Positions 42,995-53,874 are shown, counted from the stretch's first letter. The stretch is DNA of 64,000 nt from Arthrobacter sp. APC 3897 (GCF_030407495.1 NZ_JASDDG010000010.1:1-64000); one strand, 5' to 3'. Notes: a model not told the origin generated them from the sequence alone. Program-made: numbers and translations.

Positions 42995-44179
42995 ATGCGT
43001 ACCGACGTGTCTCTGCATACTCCTGTCAGACCCCCGCATGACGCCGGCGCCACCGCGTCCGGCCCCTACGTCCAGCTGGTTCGCCCCGACGGTTCCCGGA
43101 CACCCTCCTCGTACGACCACTGGGTGTCGGATGTGGACGCCGATCAACTGCGCAGCCTCTATGAAGACATGGTGGTCATCCGCCGGATCGACACTGAAGC
43201 CACCGCTCTCCAGCGCCAGGGCCAGCTGGGCCTGTGGCCCCCGCTGCTGGGACAGGAAGCTGCCCAGATCGGCTCCGCCCGCACCCTTCGCGCCAGCGAT
43301 TTCGTCTTTGGCAGTTACCGCGAAAACGGTGTTGCCTGGTGCCGCGGCGTGGATCCGGAATCCCTGATGCGTGTCTGGCGCGGCAATGCCGCAGCCGGCT
43401 GGGATCCGTTCAGTGTCAACATGGCTCCCACGCAGGTGATCATCGGTGCGCAGGCCCTGCACGCCGCCGGTTACGGCATGGGCGTGGTTGCAGACGGAAC
43501 GGACGACGCCGTCATCACCTACTTCGGCGACGGTGCCACCAGCCAGGGGGACGTGAATGAGGCAATGGTCTTCGCGGCCAGCTTCCACACGCCCGTCGTC
43601 TTCTTCTGCACCAACAACCAGTGGGCCATCTCCGAGCCGGTGGGCCTGCAGGCTCAGGTTCCGATCGCCAACCGGGCGCCGGGCTTCGGCATTCCCTCCG
43701 TCCGGGTGGACGGCAACGATGTCCTCGCCGTCATGGCCGTGACCCGTGAGGCCCTGGACCGGGCACGTACCGGGGGAGGCCCCAGCTTCATTGAGGCCGT
43801 CACCTACCGGATGGGCCCGCACACCACCGCCGATGACCCCACCCGGTACCGCGATGCAGCGGAGCTGGAGGAATGGCGTGCCAAGGATCCCATCACCCGG
43901 ATCGAAGCGCTGCTGCGGAACGAAGGTCTCTTCACCGACGAGTTTGCCGCCTCGGTAGCCGCCGCTGCGGATGCCGTCGCCGCAGAGCTGCGCAGCTCCT
44001 GCATCAATATGCCTGCACCGCCGGCACTGGACATCTTTGCCCACGTTTATGCCGAACCCAACTCCTGGCTGGAAACCCAGCGGGCGGACTATGAACGCTA
44101 TCTCGCCCTGTACGGCGCAGAGGGCGACGGCGGCACCATCCCGGCGAAAGGCGCCGGAGCGAACGGAGAATCCGCATGA
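42995..44179 (+). CDS. bkdA: 2-oxoacid dehydrogenase E1 alpha subunit (branched-chain type)
   Basis: 394 residues. Thiamine-diphosphate subunit of E1, which decarboxylates a 2-oxoacid and passes the acyl group to E2 lipoate. The ThDP motif is complete: GDGATSQGDVNEAMVFAA followed by NNQWAIS; also RIDTEATALQRQGQLGLWPPLLGQEAAQ and RMGPHTTADDPTRYR. These favour branched-chain rather than pyruvate dehydrogenase, as does the adjacent leucine cluster and the Lrp gene. Start uncertain: ATG 42995 abuts GGAAGG with no spacer, while GTG 43007 has an 11-12 base spacer. It overlaps the E1beta start by four bases. Confidence 0.87.
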   Translation: MRTDVSLHTPVRPPHDAGATASGPYVQLVRPDGSRTPSSYDHWVSDVDADQLRSLYEDMVVIRRIDTEATALQRQGQLGLWPPLLGQEAAQIGSARTLRASDFVFGSYRENGVAWCRGVDPESLMRVWRGNAAAGWDPFSVNMAPTQVIIGAQALHAAGYGMGVVADGTDDAVITYFGDGATSQGDVNEAMVFAASFHTPVVFFCTNNQWAISEPVGLQAQVPIANRAPGFGIPSVRVDGNDVLAVMAVTREALDRARTGGGPSFIEAVTYRMGPHTTADDPTRYRDAAELEEWRAKDPITRIEALLRNEGLFTDEFAASVAAAADAVAAELRSSCINMPAPPALDIFAHVYAEPNSWLETQRADYERYLALYGAEGDGGTIPAKGAGANGESA

Positions 44180-45213
44180 GCACCATGACTTTTGGCCGGG
44201 CCATCAACGCCGGCCTGCGCGCCGCCATGGAGGCCGATCCCAAGGTTGTCCTGATGGGTGAGGACATCGGCACCCTCGGCGGAGTTTTCCGCATCACCGA
44301 CGGGCTCAAGAAGGACTTCGGCGGACAGCGGGTCATCGACACGCCGCTGGCGGAATCCGGAATCATGGGCACCGCCGTCGGGCTGGCCTTCCGCGGCTAC
44401 CGCCCGGTGGTGGAAATCCAGTTTGACGGGTTCATCTACCCGGCCTTTGACCAGATTGTCTGCCAGGTTGCCAAGATGCACTACCGCAGCCGCGGAACGG
44501 TCAACATACCGCTGACCATCCGGGTGCCGTTTGGGGGCGGCATCGGGTCACCCGAACACCACTCGGAATCCCCGGAAGCCTATTTCACCCACACATCGGG
44601 CCTGCGCGTTGTCAGCGTGTCCAACCCCCAGGATGCCTACACCATGATCCAGCAGGCCATCGCGTCCAACGATCCGGTGCTGTACTTCGAACCCAAGCGC
44701 CGGTACCACGTCAAGGGCGAAGTCAATGAGACGCTGGACGGGGCGATGCCCCTGGGTTCGGCGCGCGTTGTTGCCCAGGGGACCGACGTCACCCTGGTGA
44801 CCTACGGGCCGCTGGTCATGACCGCCGTGGATGCGGCCGTGGCCGCCTCGGACGAGGGTGTTTCAGTGGAGGTCATTGACCTGAGGTCGCTCTCGCCGGT
44901 GGACTTCGCCACGGTGGAGGCCTCCGTCCGCAAGACCGGGCGCCTGGTCATCACCCATGAAGCCGGCCAGTCCGGCGGCGTGGGCGCGGAGATCTCCGCC
45001 AGCATCACGGAGCGCTGCTTCGACTATCTGGAGCACGCACCGGTGCGGGTCACCGGTTTCGATGTTCCTTACCCGTCCTCCAAGCTGGAGCACCACCACC
45101 TGCCGGACCTGGACCGGATCCTGGACGGCGTGGACCGGGCCATGCGCCGCCCCAACTCGCAGAGTCCGTTCGGCGCTGCCGCCGCTCCCGTGCTGGAAGG
45201 GGCCGGTCTGTGA
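44176..45213 (+). CDS. bkdB: 2-oxoacid dehydrogenase E1 beta subunit
   Basis: 345 residues. Pairs with E1alpha to form the ThDP-binding tetramer. Signatures: DPKVVLMGEDIGTLGGVFRIT (the MGED motif), DTPLAESGIMGTAVGLAFRGYRPVVEIQF in part, IRVPFGGGIGSPEHHSESPEAYF and VIDLRSLSPVDFATV. ATG overlaps the E1alpha stop (ATGA), and its own stop overlaps the E2 GTG, so all three subunits are translated together. The HHSE segment and neighbours support the branched-chain complex. Confidence 0.9.
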   Translation: MSTMTFGRAINAGLRAAMEADPKVVLMGEDIGTLGGVFRITDGLKKDFGGQRVIDTPLAESGIMGTAVGLAFRGYRPVVEIQFDGFIYPAFDQIVCQVAKMHYRSRGTVNIPLTIRVPFGGGIGSPEHHSESPEAYFTHTSGLRVVSVSNPQDAYTMIQQAIASNDPVLYFEPKRRYHVKGEVNETLDGAMPLGSARVVAQGTDVTLVTYGPLVMTAVDAAVAASDEGVSVEVIDLRSLSPVDFATVEASVRKTGRLVITHEAGQSGGVGAEISASITERCFDYLEHAPVRVTGFDVPYPSSKLEHHHLPDLDRILDGVDRAMRRPNSQSPFGAAAAPVLEGAGL

Positions 45214-46676
45214 TCAAGGAATTCCTGCTGCCTGATCTGGGTGAAGGACTGACCGAGTCTGAAATCGTCACGTGGCATGTGGCCGTGGGTGACATCGTCA
45301 CCCTGAATCAGGTCATTGCCGATGTCGAGACCGCCAAAGCCGTGGTGGAACTGCCCTCACCCTATGCCGGAACGGTTGCCCGGCTGCATGAGGACGCCGG
45401 CACCGTCGTGGAGGTGGGGGCGCCCATCGTGTCCTTCGAGGTAGCCGGAGGGGACGCCGGCAGCCGGACCGGCGCGTCCGGGGCCACGGCTCAGGGCACT
45501 GCCCCTGCGGTGTTCACCCCGGAAGAGCCGACGAAGCGGACGCCCAACCTCGTGGGCTACGGTGCCGTGCCGGAAAAGACCGGACGGCCGGCCCGCCGGC
45601 GCTGGCTGACCGACGGCCGGGCTGCTGCTCCTTCTGCCGCTGCTGCTTCGATGACTGATTCGGTGCCCGCGCCTGCCCCTGCAGCAGACCCTGCCCCTGC
45701 AGCAGAGTCTGCACAGCCGCAGCAGACTGCCGAACGGCCGAGGTCCACCCCTCCGGTGCGCAAGCTCGCCAGGGATCTGGGAATCGATTTGGCGGACATC
45801 AGCGGAACCGGGCCGGACGGTCTGATTGTCCGCTCCGATGTCACCCGTGCGGCGGAAGAGAACACAGCCGATATAGCCGATGTCCTGGGCGATGCGGCAG
45901 AGCCGAACGCCGGCACCCGGTTGCTGCCGCCGCCGTCGGCCAACATGGGCTCAGCCGGGGGCGGAACGCCCGGGGTCCGCGAGGAACGGGTTCCCATCGC
46001 CGGGATGCGCAAGCACACGGCTGCCGCGATGGTGGCCAGTGCCTTCACCGCGCCGCACGTGACCGTCTTCCTGACCGTCGATGTCACCGAGTCCATGGAG
46101 CTGCTGGAGCGGCTCCGCGGACAGAAGACGTTCGAGGGCATAAAGCTGACACCGCTGACACTGGCGGCAAAGGCCGTGTGCCTGGCGCTGTCGCGGCATC
46201 CGTCACTGAACTCGCGGTGGGACGAGGCCGCCCGCGAAATCGTGCAGTACCGGTATGTGAACCTGGGAATCGCGGCGGCCACACCGCGCGGACTGATGGT
46301 TCCCAATGTGAAGGATGCCCAGGCGCTGGGGCTGCGTGAGCTCGCTGCCGCCGTGGGAACGCTGGCACAGACCGCGAGGGCCGGCAAAACCACGCCGGCT
46401 GACCTCTCCGGCGGAACGTTCTCGATTTCCAATGTGGGGGTTTTCGGCGTTGACGCCGGGACGCCCATCCTCAACCCCGGTGAGGCAGGAATCCTGGCGC
46501 TCGGTGCCGTTCGCCGGCAGCCCTGGGTGCACGAAGGCGCGCTCGCAGTGCGCCGGGTTATGACCCTCAGCCTGTCCTTCGACCATCGGCTGGTGGACGG
46601 CGAACAGGGTGCCCGCTTCCTGAGCGACGTGGGAGCGGTGCTGGAGGAACCTGCAATGGCGCTTGCAATGATGTAG
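45210..46676 (+). CDS. bkdC: Dihydrolipoamide acyltransferase (E2) of branched-chain 2-oxoacid dehydrogenase
   Basis: 488 residues. One lipoyl domain (1 to ~80) with the lipoylated Lys43 in DVETAKAVVE; an Ala/Pro/Ser-rich linker; a peripheral-subunit-binding domain (~178-215, PPVRKLARDLGIDLADI); a linker; and the catalytic domain (~255-488) with SFDHRLVDGEQ (His459, Asp463). GTG start overlaps the E1beta stop. It transfers isobutyryl/isovaleryl-type groups to CoA. No E3 gene follows; dihydrolipoamide dehydrogenase must come from elsewhere. Confidence 0.9.
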   Translation: MIKEFLLPDLGEGLTESEIVTWHVAVGDIVTLNQVIADVETAKAVVELPSPYAGTVARLHEDAGTVVEVGAPIVSFEVAGGDAGSRTGASGATAQGTAPAVFTPEEPTKRTPNLVGYGAVPEKTGRPARRRWLTDGRAAAPSAAAASMTDSVPAPAPAADPAPAAESAQPQQTAERPRSTPPVRKLARDLGIDLADISGTGPDGLIVRSDVTRAAEENTADIADVLGDAAEPNAGTRLLPPPSANMGSAGGGTPGVREERVPIAGMRKHTAAAMVASAFTAPHVTVFLTVDVTESMELLERLRGQKTFEGIKLTPLTLAAKAVCLALSRHPSLNSRWDEAAREIVQYRYVNLGIAAATPRGLMVPNVKDAQALGLRELAAAVGTLAQTARAGKTTPADLSGGTFSISNVGVFGVDAGTPILNPGEAGILALGAVRRQPWVHEGALAVRRVMTLSLSFDHRLVDGEQGARFLSDVGAVLEEPAMALAMM

Positions 46677-46717
46677 TTCCCGGCCCGTGGCGGCGGTGCA
46701 GTACCGCCGGACGGCAG

Positions 46718-46752
46718 AAAACCCGCATCCCCTTCCCGGGGGTGCGGGTTTC
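46718..46752. terminator. Bidirectional terminator between E2 and the GNAT gene
   Basis: AAACCCGCATCCCC pairs with the GGGGTGCGGGTTT arm (one G-U pair) around a TTCCC loop. It has A-rich and T-rich flanks on both strands and sits between convergent genes. Confidence 0.85.
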
Positions 46753-46785
46753 ATGCTCTTGCGTGCTGCCTGTATTTGGCGGCGG

Positions 46786-47253
46786 TTAGCGCAGCTCGAG
46801 CTCGAGTTCGCGCACCACGGCGCCGCGGGCATTGGAGAAACCCTGAGCCTCGCCCACCACGGTGAAGCCGTACTTCTCCAGGATGGCGATGGACCCGGCG
46901 TTGTCCGCAACGGCCCGCGCCCGGATGGGCCGCTCCGAGAATTCCTCAAGGAACTGGCCTACGGCCTTGGTGGTGATGCCCTGGCCCCAGCGGTCGGTGT
47001 CAATCCAATAGCTGATCTCCGGAACACCGCCGTCGCGGTAGGCCATGATGCCGCCCACCACGTCGCCGTCGGCCACGATGGTGCGGACTGTCACGCTGGG
47101 ATCGTTCAGGATGGTCTGCCAGTGGTGGTCAAAGACACCGCGGTCTGACGGGTTCTTGGCGGCAAACGCGGCCATATGGTTGGCACTTGGGTCCAGCTGA
47201 TGGGAGAAGAATTCATCCAGGTCGGCGGGAACTACGGCACGAAGCTCAATCAC
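46786..47253 (-). CDS. GNAT-family N-acetyltransferase
   Basis: 155 residues. Single GNAT domain: IELRAVVPADLDEFF at the start, VVGGIMAYRDGGVPEISYWID in strands 3-4, the acetyl-CoA loop region DRWGQGITTKAVGQFL, and the closing NAGSIAILEKYGF motif. It resembles RimJ/RimL-type enzymes; the acceptor is unknown. I choose GTG 47253 because family members begin with the IELR strand; the frame also offers ATG 47298, which would overlap the upstream TetR gene by eight bases. The two are probably co-transcribed. Confidence 0.78.
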   Translation of the reverse strand: MIELRAVVPADLDEFFSHQLDPSANHMAAFAAKNPSDRGVFDHHWQTILNDPSVTVRTIVADGDVVGGIMAYRDGGVPEISYWIDTDRWGQGITTKAVGQFLEEFSERPIRARAVADNAGSIAILEKYGFTVVGEAQGFSNARGAVVRELELELR

Positions 47254-47290
47254 AGCAGGTCTTTCTGCTCGAGGGGTTTCAATCAGACTA

Positions 47291-47947
47291 CTAGGCATTC
47301 AGGGCGGCCCAAGCCATTGTTTCGAGGAGTGAGCGAAGCCGCAGGGTCTCCCCGGACTTCATTTGGTTGTGCAGGGTGTGCGAAGTGGAGTTGATCAGTC
47401 CGAAGACCGCCTGTGCCCGGTGGCGCAGCTGCGGAACCCCGCAGTCGGGGTGCAGGGCGGACAGCGCGTCAACCCACACCTCCACATAGCGGCGCTGCAG
47501 GGACCGCACCGTGCGTTCATCGTCGGCGGGCAGACTGTTGAGGTCCCGGTCCTGGACCCGGATCACGTCGGCCTGCCGCAGGGCGAAATCCACCTGGAAT
47601 TCCACCAGTCCCCGCAGTGCTGCCTCAGCGTTGGCGGACTCCGCCACGACCGCCCTCCCGCCGTCCAGGAGGTCCTCGCTGACTCCCACAAGCAGCGCGG
47701 ACAGAACAGCGGGTTTGCCGCTGAAATGACGGTAGACGGCCGGTCCGCTGACACCGGCGGCGGCGCCGAGTTCTTCAATGGAAACGCCGTTGTAACCTCG
47801 TTCGGCGAAAAGGGAGGCGGCCGCCTCCAGCATGACTGCCCTGCGGGAGGCCTTGGCCAGGCTGCGTCCGGTGGTTCGGGGGGCGGACACAGATGTCCCG
47901 GGTTGCGAAGGGGCTGCTGGCGTTGTTCCTTCTTTGGCCGCGTTCAT
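47291..47947 (-). CDS. TetR-family regulator of the leucine/itaconate catabolic cluster
   Basis: 218 residues. A ~35-residue Ser/Thr/Pro-rich start precedes the TetR helix-turn-helix (SIEELGAAAGVSGPAVYRHF) and a helical C-terminal domain with the SACE_7040-like layout seen in actinobacterial acyl-CoA repressors. It is divergent from the methylcrotonyl-CoA carboxylase operon, matching Rv2506 in M. tuberculosis, so it probably represses that operon and senses an acyl-CoA intermediate. ATG 47947 has AAAGG upstream; the frame extends to 48016. Confidence 0.87.
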   Translation of the reverse strand: MNAAKEGTTPAAPSQPGTSVSAPRTTGRSLAKASRRAVMLEAAASLFAERGYNGVSIEELGAAAGVSGPAVYRHFSGKPAVLSALLVGVSEDLLDGGRAVVAESANAEAALRGLVEFQVDFALRQADVIRVQDRDLNSLPADDERTVRSLQRRYVEVWVDALSALHPDCGVPQLRHRAQAVFGLINSTSHTLHNQMKSGETLRLRSLLETMAWAALNA

Positions 47948-48004
47948 GCCACCCTTTCCTGCAAATGTGATTTCCAAGCATCTTCTATTGTGGTGGACAC
48001 CTGA

Positions 48005-48075
48005 GTTAATAACCAATAACCTGATTTGAGTTAGCCGTCATTAACCGGCGATGGAGCTTCCGGCACATGTGCCGG
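48005..48075. promoter_or_regulatory. Promoter and palindromes of the methylcrotonyl-CoA carboxylase operon
   Basis: An unusually AT-rich stretch (48005-48045) carries GTTAATAACC, a second AATAACC and an oppositely oriented GGTTAATG, which could bind the divergent TetR. CCGGCACATGTGCCGG (48060-48075) is a perfect 16-base palindrome 31 bases before the start at 48107, either a second operator or a leader hairpin. Confidence 0.55.
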
Positions 48076-48106
48076 CCGGCTGCCCGCACCAAGCAGAGAG
48101 ACGTCA

Positions 48107-49711
48107 ATGGAGACCCTTGCAACCAGGCTCGATCCCGCTTCACCCGAATACGCCGCCAACGCCGTCGCCCAGGCTGACCTGGCCGAGGACCTCCGCAAAC
48201 GCCTGGCGCAGGCTGCTTTGGGCGGACCCGAGCGATCAAGGGAACGCCATGCCGCACGCGGGAAACTGCTGCCGAGGGAACGCGTGGACCGGTTGCTGGA
48301 TGAGGGAAGCCCGTTCCTGGAGATTTCGCCGCTGGCCGCCAACGGCATGTATGACGACGAATGCCCGGGGGCGGGCCTGATCGCAGGGATTGGCCTGGTA
48401 CAGGGCCGCCACGTGATGGTGTTGTCCAATGACGCCACCGTTAAAGGCGGCACCTATTATCCGATGACCGTGAAAAAGCATCTGCGGGCCCAGGAAATAG
48501 CGCTGGAAAACCGTCTCCCGTGCATTTATCTGGTGGACTCCGGCGGCGCGTTCCTGCCCAGGCAGGATGACGTTTTCCCGGACCGGGAGCACTTTGGCCG
48601 GATCTTCTTCAACCAGGCGCAGATGTCCGCCCGGAAGATCCCGCAGATCTCAGCGGTGCTGGGTTCCTGCACCGCCGGCGGAGCGTATGTCCCGGCGATG
48701 AGCGATGAAACCGTCATCGTCCGCAACCAGGGCACCATCTTCCTCGGCGGCCCGCCCCTGGTGAAGGCCGCCATCGGCGAAATCGTCACCGCCGAAGAGC
48801 TTGGCGGCGGAGACCTGCACTCACGGATCAGCGGCGTGACCGATCACCTGGCCGACAATGACGCCCACGCCCTCGAAATCGTGCGCACCATCGTGGAAAC
48901 CCTGCCCGAACAAACCCCGGCCTGGGAAATCCTGCCGACGCGGCCGCCGTCGTACTCCGAGGAGGAGATCTACGGTGCGGTGCCTGCGGACCTGCAGACC
49001 CCCTATGACGTGCGGGAACTGATCGCGCGCATGGTGGACGGCAGTGAATTCTCCGAGTTCAAGAAAGAGTACGGAGCCACGCTGGTCACCGGTTTTGCCC
49101 GGCTGCACGGACACCGCGTGGGCATCGTGGCCAACAACGGGGTCCTGTTCTCCGAATCAGCGCTCAAAGGTGCGCACTTCATTGAACTGTGCGATCAGCG
49201 CGGGATCCCGCTGATCTTCCTGCAGAACATCTCCGGGTTCATGGTGGGGAGGGACTACGAGGCGGGCGGCATTGCCAAGAACGGCGCCAAGATGGTCACC
49301 GCCGTCGCCACCGCCCGGGTTCCCAAGCTCACCGTGATTGTGGGCGGCTCCTTCGGTGCCGGCAACTACTCCATGTGCGGACGGGCCTACTCGCCGCGCT
49401 TTCTCTGGATGTGGCCCGCCGCCCGCATCTCGGTCATGGGCGGCGCCCAGGCCTCCTCGGTCCTGGCCACCGTCAAGCGCGACCAGCTTGAAGCCCGCGG
49501 CGGGGAATGGCCGGCCGACGCCGAAGAAGCGTTCAAGGCACCCATCCGCGACACCTACGAAACCCAGGGCAGCCCGTACTACTCCACGGCCCGGCTGTGG
49601 GATGACGGCGTCATCGACCCCGCGGACACCCGCACCGTCCTGGGCCTGGCTCTGGATGTCTGCGCCAACGCCCCGCTGCCGGAGACTTCCTTCGGCCTCT
49701 TCCGGATGTGA
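48107..49711 (+). CDS. accD1: Methylcrotonyl-CoA carboxylase, carboxyltransferase (beta) subunit
   Basis: 534 residues. Transfers carboxyl from biotin to 3-methylcrotonyl-CoA in leucine breakdown. Family blocks: [81 protein letters not shown], the oxyanion-hole text [25 protein letters not shown] and [30 protein letters not shown]. It corresponds to AccD1 (Rv2502c). The stop is eight bases before the alpha subunit start. Confidence 0.9.
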   Translation: METLATRLDPASPEYAANAVAQADLAEDLRKRLAQAALGGPERSRERHAARGKLLPRERVDRLLDEGSPFLEISPLAANGMYDDECPGAGLIAGIGLVQGRHVMVLSNDATVKGGTYYPMTVKKHLRAQEIALENRLPCIYLVDSGGAFLPRQDDVFPDREHFGRIFFNQAQMSARKIPQISAVLGSCTAGGAYVPAMSDETVIVRNQGTIFLGGPPLVKAAIGEIVTAEELGGGDLHSRISGVTDHLADNDAHALEIVRTIVETLPEQTPAWEILPTRPPSYSEEEIYGAVPADLQTPYDVRELIARMVDGSEFSEFKKEYGATLVTGFARLHGHRVGIVANNGVLFSESALKGAHFIELCDQRGIPLIFLQNISGFMVGRDYEAGGIAKNGAKMVTAVATARVPKLTVIVGGSFGAGNYSMCGRAYSPRFLWMWPAARISVMGGAQASSVLATVKRDQLEARGGEWPADAEEAFKAPIRDTYETQGSPYYSTARLWDDGVIDPADTRTVLGLALDVCANAPLPETSFGLFRM

Positions 49712-49718
49712 GCCACAA

Positions 49719-51860
49719 ATGACCGAACAGCTGTTTGACACCGTCCTGGTAGCCAACCGCGGCGAGATTGCCTGCCGCATCATCGCCACCCTGCGGCGGA
49801 TGGGCATCCGCTCCGCTGCCGTGTACAGCGACGACGACGCCGATGCCCGCCACGTGCGCGAAGCAGACGTGGCCGTCCGGCTCGGGCCGGCCGCACCCCG
49901 GGAAAGCTACCTCAATGCCGATGCCGTCCTGGCCGCCTGCCGGGCCACCGGCGCGCAGGCCGTCCACCCCGGCTACGGCTTCCTCAGCGAGTCCCTGGAT
50001 TTTGCCCGCGCCCTGGACGAGGCCGGAATTGTGTTCATCGGCCCCGGGGTGAAGGCCCTGGAACTCATGGGGGACAAGATCCGGTCCAAGAACCATGTTT
50101 CCTCCCACGGGGTCCCCGTGGTTCCCGGCATCGCGGAGCCGGGCCTGAGTGATGAACAGCTCATTGCCGCCGCGGCGGACGTGGGGTTCCCGCTGCTGAT
50201 CAAGCCCTCCGCCGGAGGCGGCGGCAAGGGCATGCACGTGGTGGAACGCGCTGACCGGCTCCCGTCAGTGCTGCCCACCGCACGCCGGGTGGCGGCCTCG
50301 GCCTTCGGCGATGACACCCTCTTCCTGGAACGGCTGATCGCGGTGCCCCGCCACATCGAGGTCCAGATCCTGGCAGACACGCACGGGAACGTCATTCATC
50401 TGGGGGAGCGGGAATGCTCGCTGCAGCGCCGCCACCAGAAAGTCATTGAGGAAGCCCCCTCGGTCCTGCTGGATGAGGCCACGCGTGCCCGGATCGGCGA
50501 AGCCGCCTGTGAAGCTGCCCGGTCGGTGGATTACACCGGTGCCGGCACGGTGGAGTTCCTGGTCTCCGATGCGGCCCCCGGCGAGTTCTTCTTCATGGAG
50601 ATGAACACCCGGCTTCAGGTGGAGCACCCGGTGACGGAAATGGTGACCGGACTGGATCTGGTGGAATGGCAGGTGCGCGTTGCCGCCGGCGAAAAGCTGA
50701 CCCTTGACCAGTCCGGAATCCGCCTGGACGGGCATGCCGTGGAGGCCCGCGTCTACGCGGAAAACCCCGCCCGTGACTTCCTGCCCACCTCCGGGCGGGT
50801 GCATGTCCTGCAGGAGCCGGCGGGGGAAGGCATCCGGGTGGACTCCTCACTGCTGCCCGGCCTGGAGGTGTCGTCCAGCTACGATCCGATGCTGGCGAAA
50901 ATCATTGCCTGGGGACCGGACCGGGACACCGCCCTGCGACGGCTGGACGCGGCATTGGCACAGACCGTTGTCTTGGGCATCGGCACCAACATTGAATACC
51001 TGCGCCTGCTCATCAATGACCCGGACGTGCGGGCCGGACGCCTGGACACCACCATGATCGAGCGTAAGCTTCCCGATCTGGAGTTCCGCCGGCCGGGAGA
51101 GGCTGAACTGGCTGCCGCAGCACTGGCGACGGCGGCGGACCTGGCAGCGGGTGCCTCTCCCTGGGACCGGGCCGACGGCTGGCGGTCCGGAGCCCGGGCA
51201 GCGCTGACCCTCATGTTCGCCGCGGCGGATCCCGAGCTGCCCGACGACGTCGTCATCCTCCGCGGCGTTGCCTCCGACGCCGCGGTCACCGTCAACGGCG
51301 GTCCCGAGCGGCTGGCCTCGCTGCGCCGGGACGGGAACCGTGCGCTGGTGACGCTTGACGGCGTCGTCCATCCGCTGATGCTGGCCTCCCTGCCCGGCGC
51401 GGACGGCGCAGGGACGGTCCTGTGGACCGCCGACGCCGGCTATGCCGCACCCCTGCGGCGACGGTCCCGGGCCGAGCTGCTGGCTGCGGACCGGGCGGCC
51501 GCCGGACGGGCCGAAGGCGCCGCCGATCCGGTGCTGCGCTCGCCGATGCCCGGAACCGTGGTGGCCGTGGCAGCGGCCGACGGTGACCGGGTCACCGCCG
51601 GCCAGCCGCTGCTCAGCGTGGAAGCCATGAAGATGGAGCACCAGCTTGTTGCTCCGGCAGACGGCGTCGTCTCCCTGAACCTGCGCCCCGGCGACCTGGT
51701 CAAGGCCGATCAGGTGCTGGCCGTCGTAACGCCTGATGCGGATCCGGCCGTACCCGCAGACCCTGCAGCACCCGCACAACCCGAAGCACCCGCAGCATCC
51801 CCGGCCGCAGCTTCCGCCGCCGGGACCGCCGAACCGCTCGAAGGAGCAGGACATGCCTGA
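49719..51860 (+). CDS. accA1: Methylcrotonyl-CoA carboxylase, biotin carboxylase and biotin carrier (alpha) subunit
   Basis: 713 residues. The biotin carboxylase domain (1 to ~450) has [12 protein letters not shown], the glycine-rich ATP loop [11 protein letters not shown] and [15 protein letters not shown] linker domain follows, then the biotinyl domain (~600-670) with biotinylated Lys638 in EAMKMEHQ. Beyond it is an unusual Ala/Pro tail of about 45 residues, probably a flexible extension. ATG 49719; the longer open frame from 49338 overlaps the beta gene and is not real. The stop lies eight bases inside the next gene. Corresponds to AccA1 (Rv2501c). Confidence 0.9.
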   Translation: MTEQLFDTVLVANRGEIACRIIATLRRMGIRSAAVYSDDDADARHVREADVAVRLGPAAPRESYLNADAVLAACRATGAQAVHPGYGFLSESLDFARALDEAGIVFIGPGVKALELMGDKIRSKNHVSSHGVPVVPGIAEPGLSDEQLIAAAADVGFPLLIKPSAGGGGKGMHVVERADRLPSVLPTARRVAASAFGDDTLFLERLIAVPRHIEVQILADTHGNVIHLGERECSLQRRHQKVIEEAPSVLLDEATRARIGEAACEAARSVDYTGAGTVEFLVSDAAPGEFFFMEMNTRLQVEHPVTEMVTGLDLVEWQVRVAAGEKLTLDQSGIRLDGHAVEARVYAENPARDFLPTSGRVHVLQEPAGEGIRVDSSLLPGLEVSSSYDPMLAKIIAWGPDRDTALRRLDAALAQTVVLGIGTNIEYLRLLINDPDVRAGRLDTTMIERKLPDLEFRRPGEAELAAAALATAADLAAGASPWDRADGWRSGARAALTLMFAAADPELPDDVVILRGVASDAAVTVNGGPERLASLRRDGNRALVTLDGVVHPLMLASLPGADGAGTVLWTADAGYAAPLRRRSRAELLAADRAAAGRAEGAADPVLRSPMPGTVVAVAAADGDRVTAGQPLLSVEAMKMEHQLVAPADGVVSLNLRPGDLVKADQVLAVVTPDADPAVPADPAAPAQPEAPAASPAAASAAGTAEPLEGAGHA

Positions 51861-53028
51861 TTTTGAACTGAGTGAGGACTACCAGGACCTGGTGGACATG
51901 GTCCGTGACTTCGCGGACACCGTGGTGGCCCCCGTCTCCGCCCAGCACGACGAGGAGCACAGCTTCCCCTACAAGGTGGTGGCGCAGATGGGTGAGATGG
52001 GCCTGTTCGGGCTGCCCTTCCCGGAAGAATACGGCGGCATGGGCGGGGACTACTTTGCCCTCGCACTGGCGCTGGAGCAGCTGGCACGGGTGGACCAGTC
52101 GGTGGCCATCACCCTGGAGGCCGGGGTTTCCCTGGGCGCCATGCCCGTCTACCGGTTTGGCACCGAGGAGCAGAAGCAGCAGTGGCTGCCGGTGCTTGCC
52201 TCCGGTGAAGCCCTCGCCGGCTTTGGCCTGACGGAGTCCGAAGCCGGATCCGATGCCGGCGGCACCCGGACCAGGGCTGAGCGGGACAACGGGGAATGGG
52301 TGATCAACGGAAGCAAGCAGTTCATCACCAACTCCGGGACCGACATCACGCGCCTGGTCACCGTCACCGCTGTGACCGGCAGCTCCGAAATCCCGGACGG
52401 GCAGGGCGGAACCCGGACCAAAAAGCAGATCTCCACCATCCTGGTCCCCACCGACACACCGGGATTCACCGCGGAAAAGGCCTACAACAAGGTGGGCTGG
52501 AACGCCTCGGACACCCATCCGCTGACGCTGGACAACGTGCGTGTCCCGGAAGCCAACCTGCTCGGTGCAGAGGGTCGCGGCTATGCGAACTTCCTGCAGA
52601 TCCTCGATGAAGGACGCATCGCCATCGCCGCCCTCGCCACGGGAGCAGCACAGGGCTGCGTGGAGGAGTCACTGCGGTACGCGCGGGAACGGGAACAGTT
52701 CGGTGCAGCCATCGGCACCAACCAGGCCATTTCCTTCAAGATTGCCCGGATGCAGACCCGCGCCCACACCGCCCGCCTGGCCTACTATGACGCCGCGGCG
52801 CGGATGCTGGCCGGCAAGCCGTTCAAGACGCAGGCTGCCATGGCCAAGCTGGTTGCCGGTGAGGCGGCCATGGACAATGCCCGCGACGCCACGCAGATTT
52901 TCGGCGGCTACGGGTTCATTAACGAGTACCGCGTGGCCCGGCACTACCGCGATTCCAAGATCCTGGAGGTCGGCGAGGGCACCACCGAGGTCCAGCTGAT
53001 GCTCATTGCCCGCGAACTGGGGCTCTAG
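51853..53028 (+). CDS. Acyl-CoA dehydrogenase, FadE19-like (branched-chain acyl-CoA)
   Basis: 391 residues. FAD-dependent dehydrogenation of isovaleryl- or related short branched acyl-CoA. Signatures: [79 protein letters not shown] in pieces; the catalytic Glu is at the medium-chain position (GEGT), not the site used by human isovaleryl-CoA dehydrogenase. ATG 51853 has AAGGAG upstream and overlaps the carboxylase gene by eight bases. Its place between carboxylase and CoA transferase supports leucine catabolism. Confidence 0.88.
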   Translation: MPDFELSEDYQDLVDMVRDFADTVVAPVSAQHDEEHSFPYKVVAQMGEMGLFGLPFPEEYGGMGGDYFALALALEQLARVDQSVAITLEAGVSLGAMPVYRFGTEEQKQQWLPVLASGEALAGFGLTESEAGSDAGGTRTRAERDNGEWVINGSKQFITNSGTDITRLVTVTAVTGSSEIPDGQGGTRTKKQISTILVPTDTPGFTAEKAYNKVGWNASDTHPLTLDNVRVPEANLLGAEGRGYANFLQILDEGRIAIAALATGAAQGCVEESLRYAREREQFGAAIGTNQAISFKIARMQTRAHTARLAYYDAAARMLAGKPFKTQAAMAKLVAGEAAMDNARDATQIFGGYGFINEYRVARHYRDSKILEVGEGTTEVQLMLIARELGL

Positions 53029-53096
53029 GATAGGCGGAACACTCTGCTGGAGTGCACGGCAGGTTGGTCAAGGACGATTAACGAACGGACACATTG

Positions 53097-53873
53097 ATGA
53101 TTGACAAGGTGATAGCCACGGCGGCCGAAGCCGTGGCCGACATCCCCGACGGCGCGTCGCTCGCCGTGGGCGGCTTCGGGCTGTGCGGGATTCCCGTGGC
53201 GCTGATTGACGCCCTGCATGATCAGGGGGCCACCGATCTGGAAACGGTGAGCAACAACTGCGGCGTGGATGACTGGGGCCTGGGCCGGCTCCTCGCCGAT
53301 CACCGCATCCGCCGCACAGTGAGCTCCTACGTGGGTGAGAACAAGGAGTTCGCCCGCCAGTACCTCGCCGGGGAACTGGAAGTCGTCCTGACCCCCCAGG
53401 GCACGCTGGCCGAGAAGCTGCGCGCCGGCGGCGCGGGCATCCCCGCTTTCTACACCAGCGCCGGCGTAGGCACACAGGTCAGCGAGGGCGGTTTGCCGCA
53501 GAAGTACGACGCCGGCGGTGCGGTTGTGCAGGCATCGGAGCCCAAGGAGGTGCGCACCTTCCGGGACGCCCCGTTTGTGCTGGAAGAATCGCTCACCCCG
53601 GACTACGCCCTGGTGCATGCCTGGAAGGGGGACCGGCACGGAAACCTGGTCTTCTCCGCCACCGCCATGAACTTCAATCCGCTCTGCGCCATGGCAGGAC
53701 AGATCACCATCGCGGAAGTTGAAGAGCTGGTGGAACCCGGAGAGCTGGACCCGGCATCCGTCCACGTCCCCGGAATCTTCGTCCAGCGCGTGGTGGAGGT
53801 GGGACCCGGAGAAAAACGCATTGAAAAGCGAACTGTCCGTCCCGCCGCCGCAGCGTCCCCGAAGGAGGCCTGA
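53097..53873 (+). CDS. scoA: 3-oxoacid CoA-transferase, subunit A
   Basis: 258 residues. Alpha chain of a succinyl-CoA:3-ketoacid CoA transferase, which activates acetoacetate (or another acid) with CoA from succinyl-CoA. Blocks: [59 protein letters not shown] and the [12 protein letters not shown] region. I use ATG 53097; TTG 53094 directly precedes it. One base separates its stop from the subunit B start. In this cluster it may finish leucine breakdown (acetoacetate) or activate itaconate. Confidence 0.9.
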   Translation: MIDKVIATAAEAVADIPDGASLAVGGFGLCGIPVALIDALHDQGATDLETVSNNCGVDDWGLGRLLADHRIRRTVSSYVGENKEFARQYLAGELEVVLTPQGTLAEKLRAGGAGIPAFYTSAGVGTQVSEGGLPQKYDAGGAVVQASEPKEVRTFRDAPFVLEESLTPDYALVHAWKGDRHGNLVFSATAMNFNPLCAMAGQITIAEVEELVEPGELDPASVHVPGIFVQRVVEVGPGEKRIEKRTVRPAAAASPKEA

Positions 53874-53874
53874 C

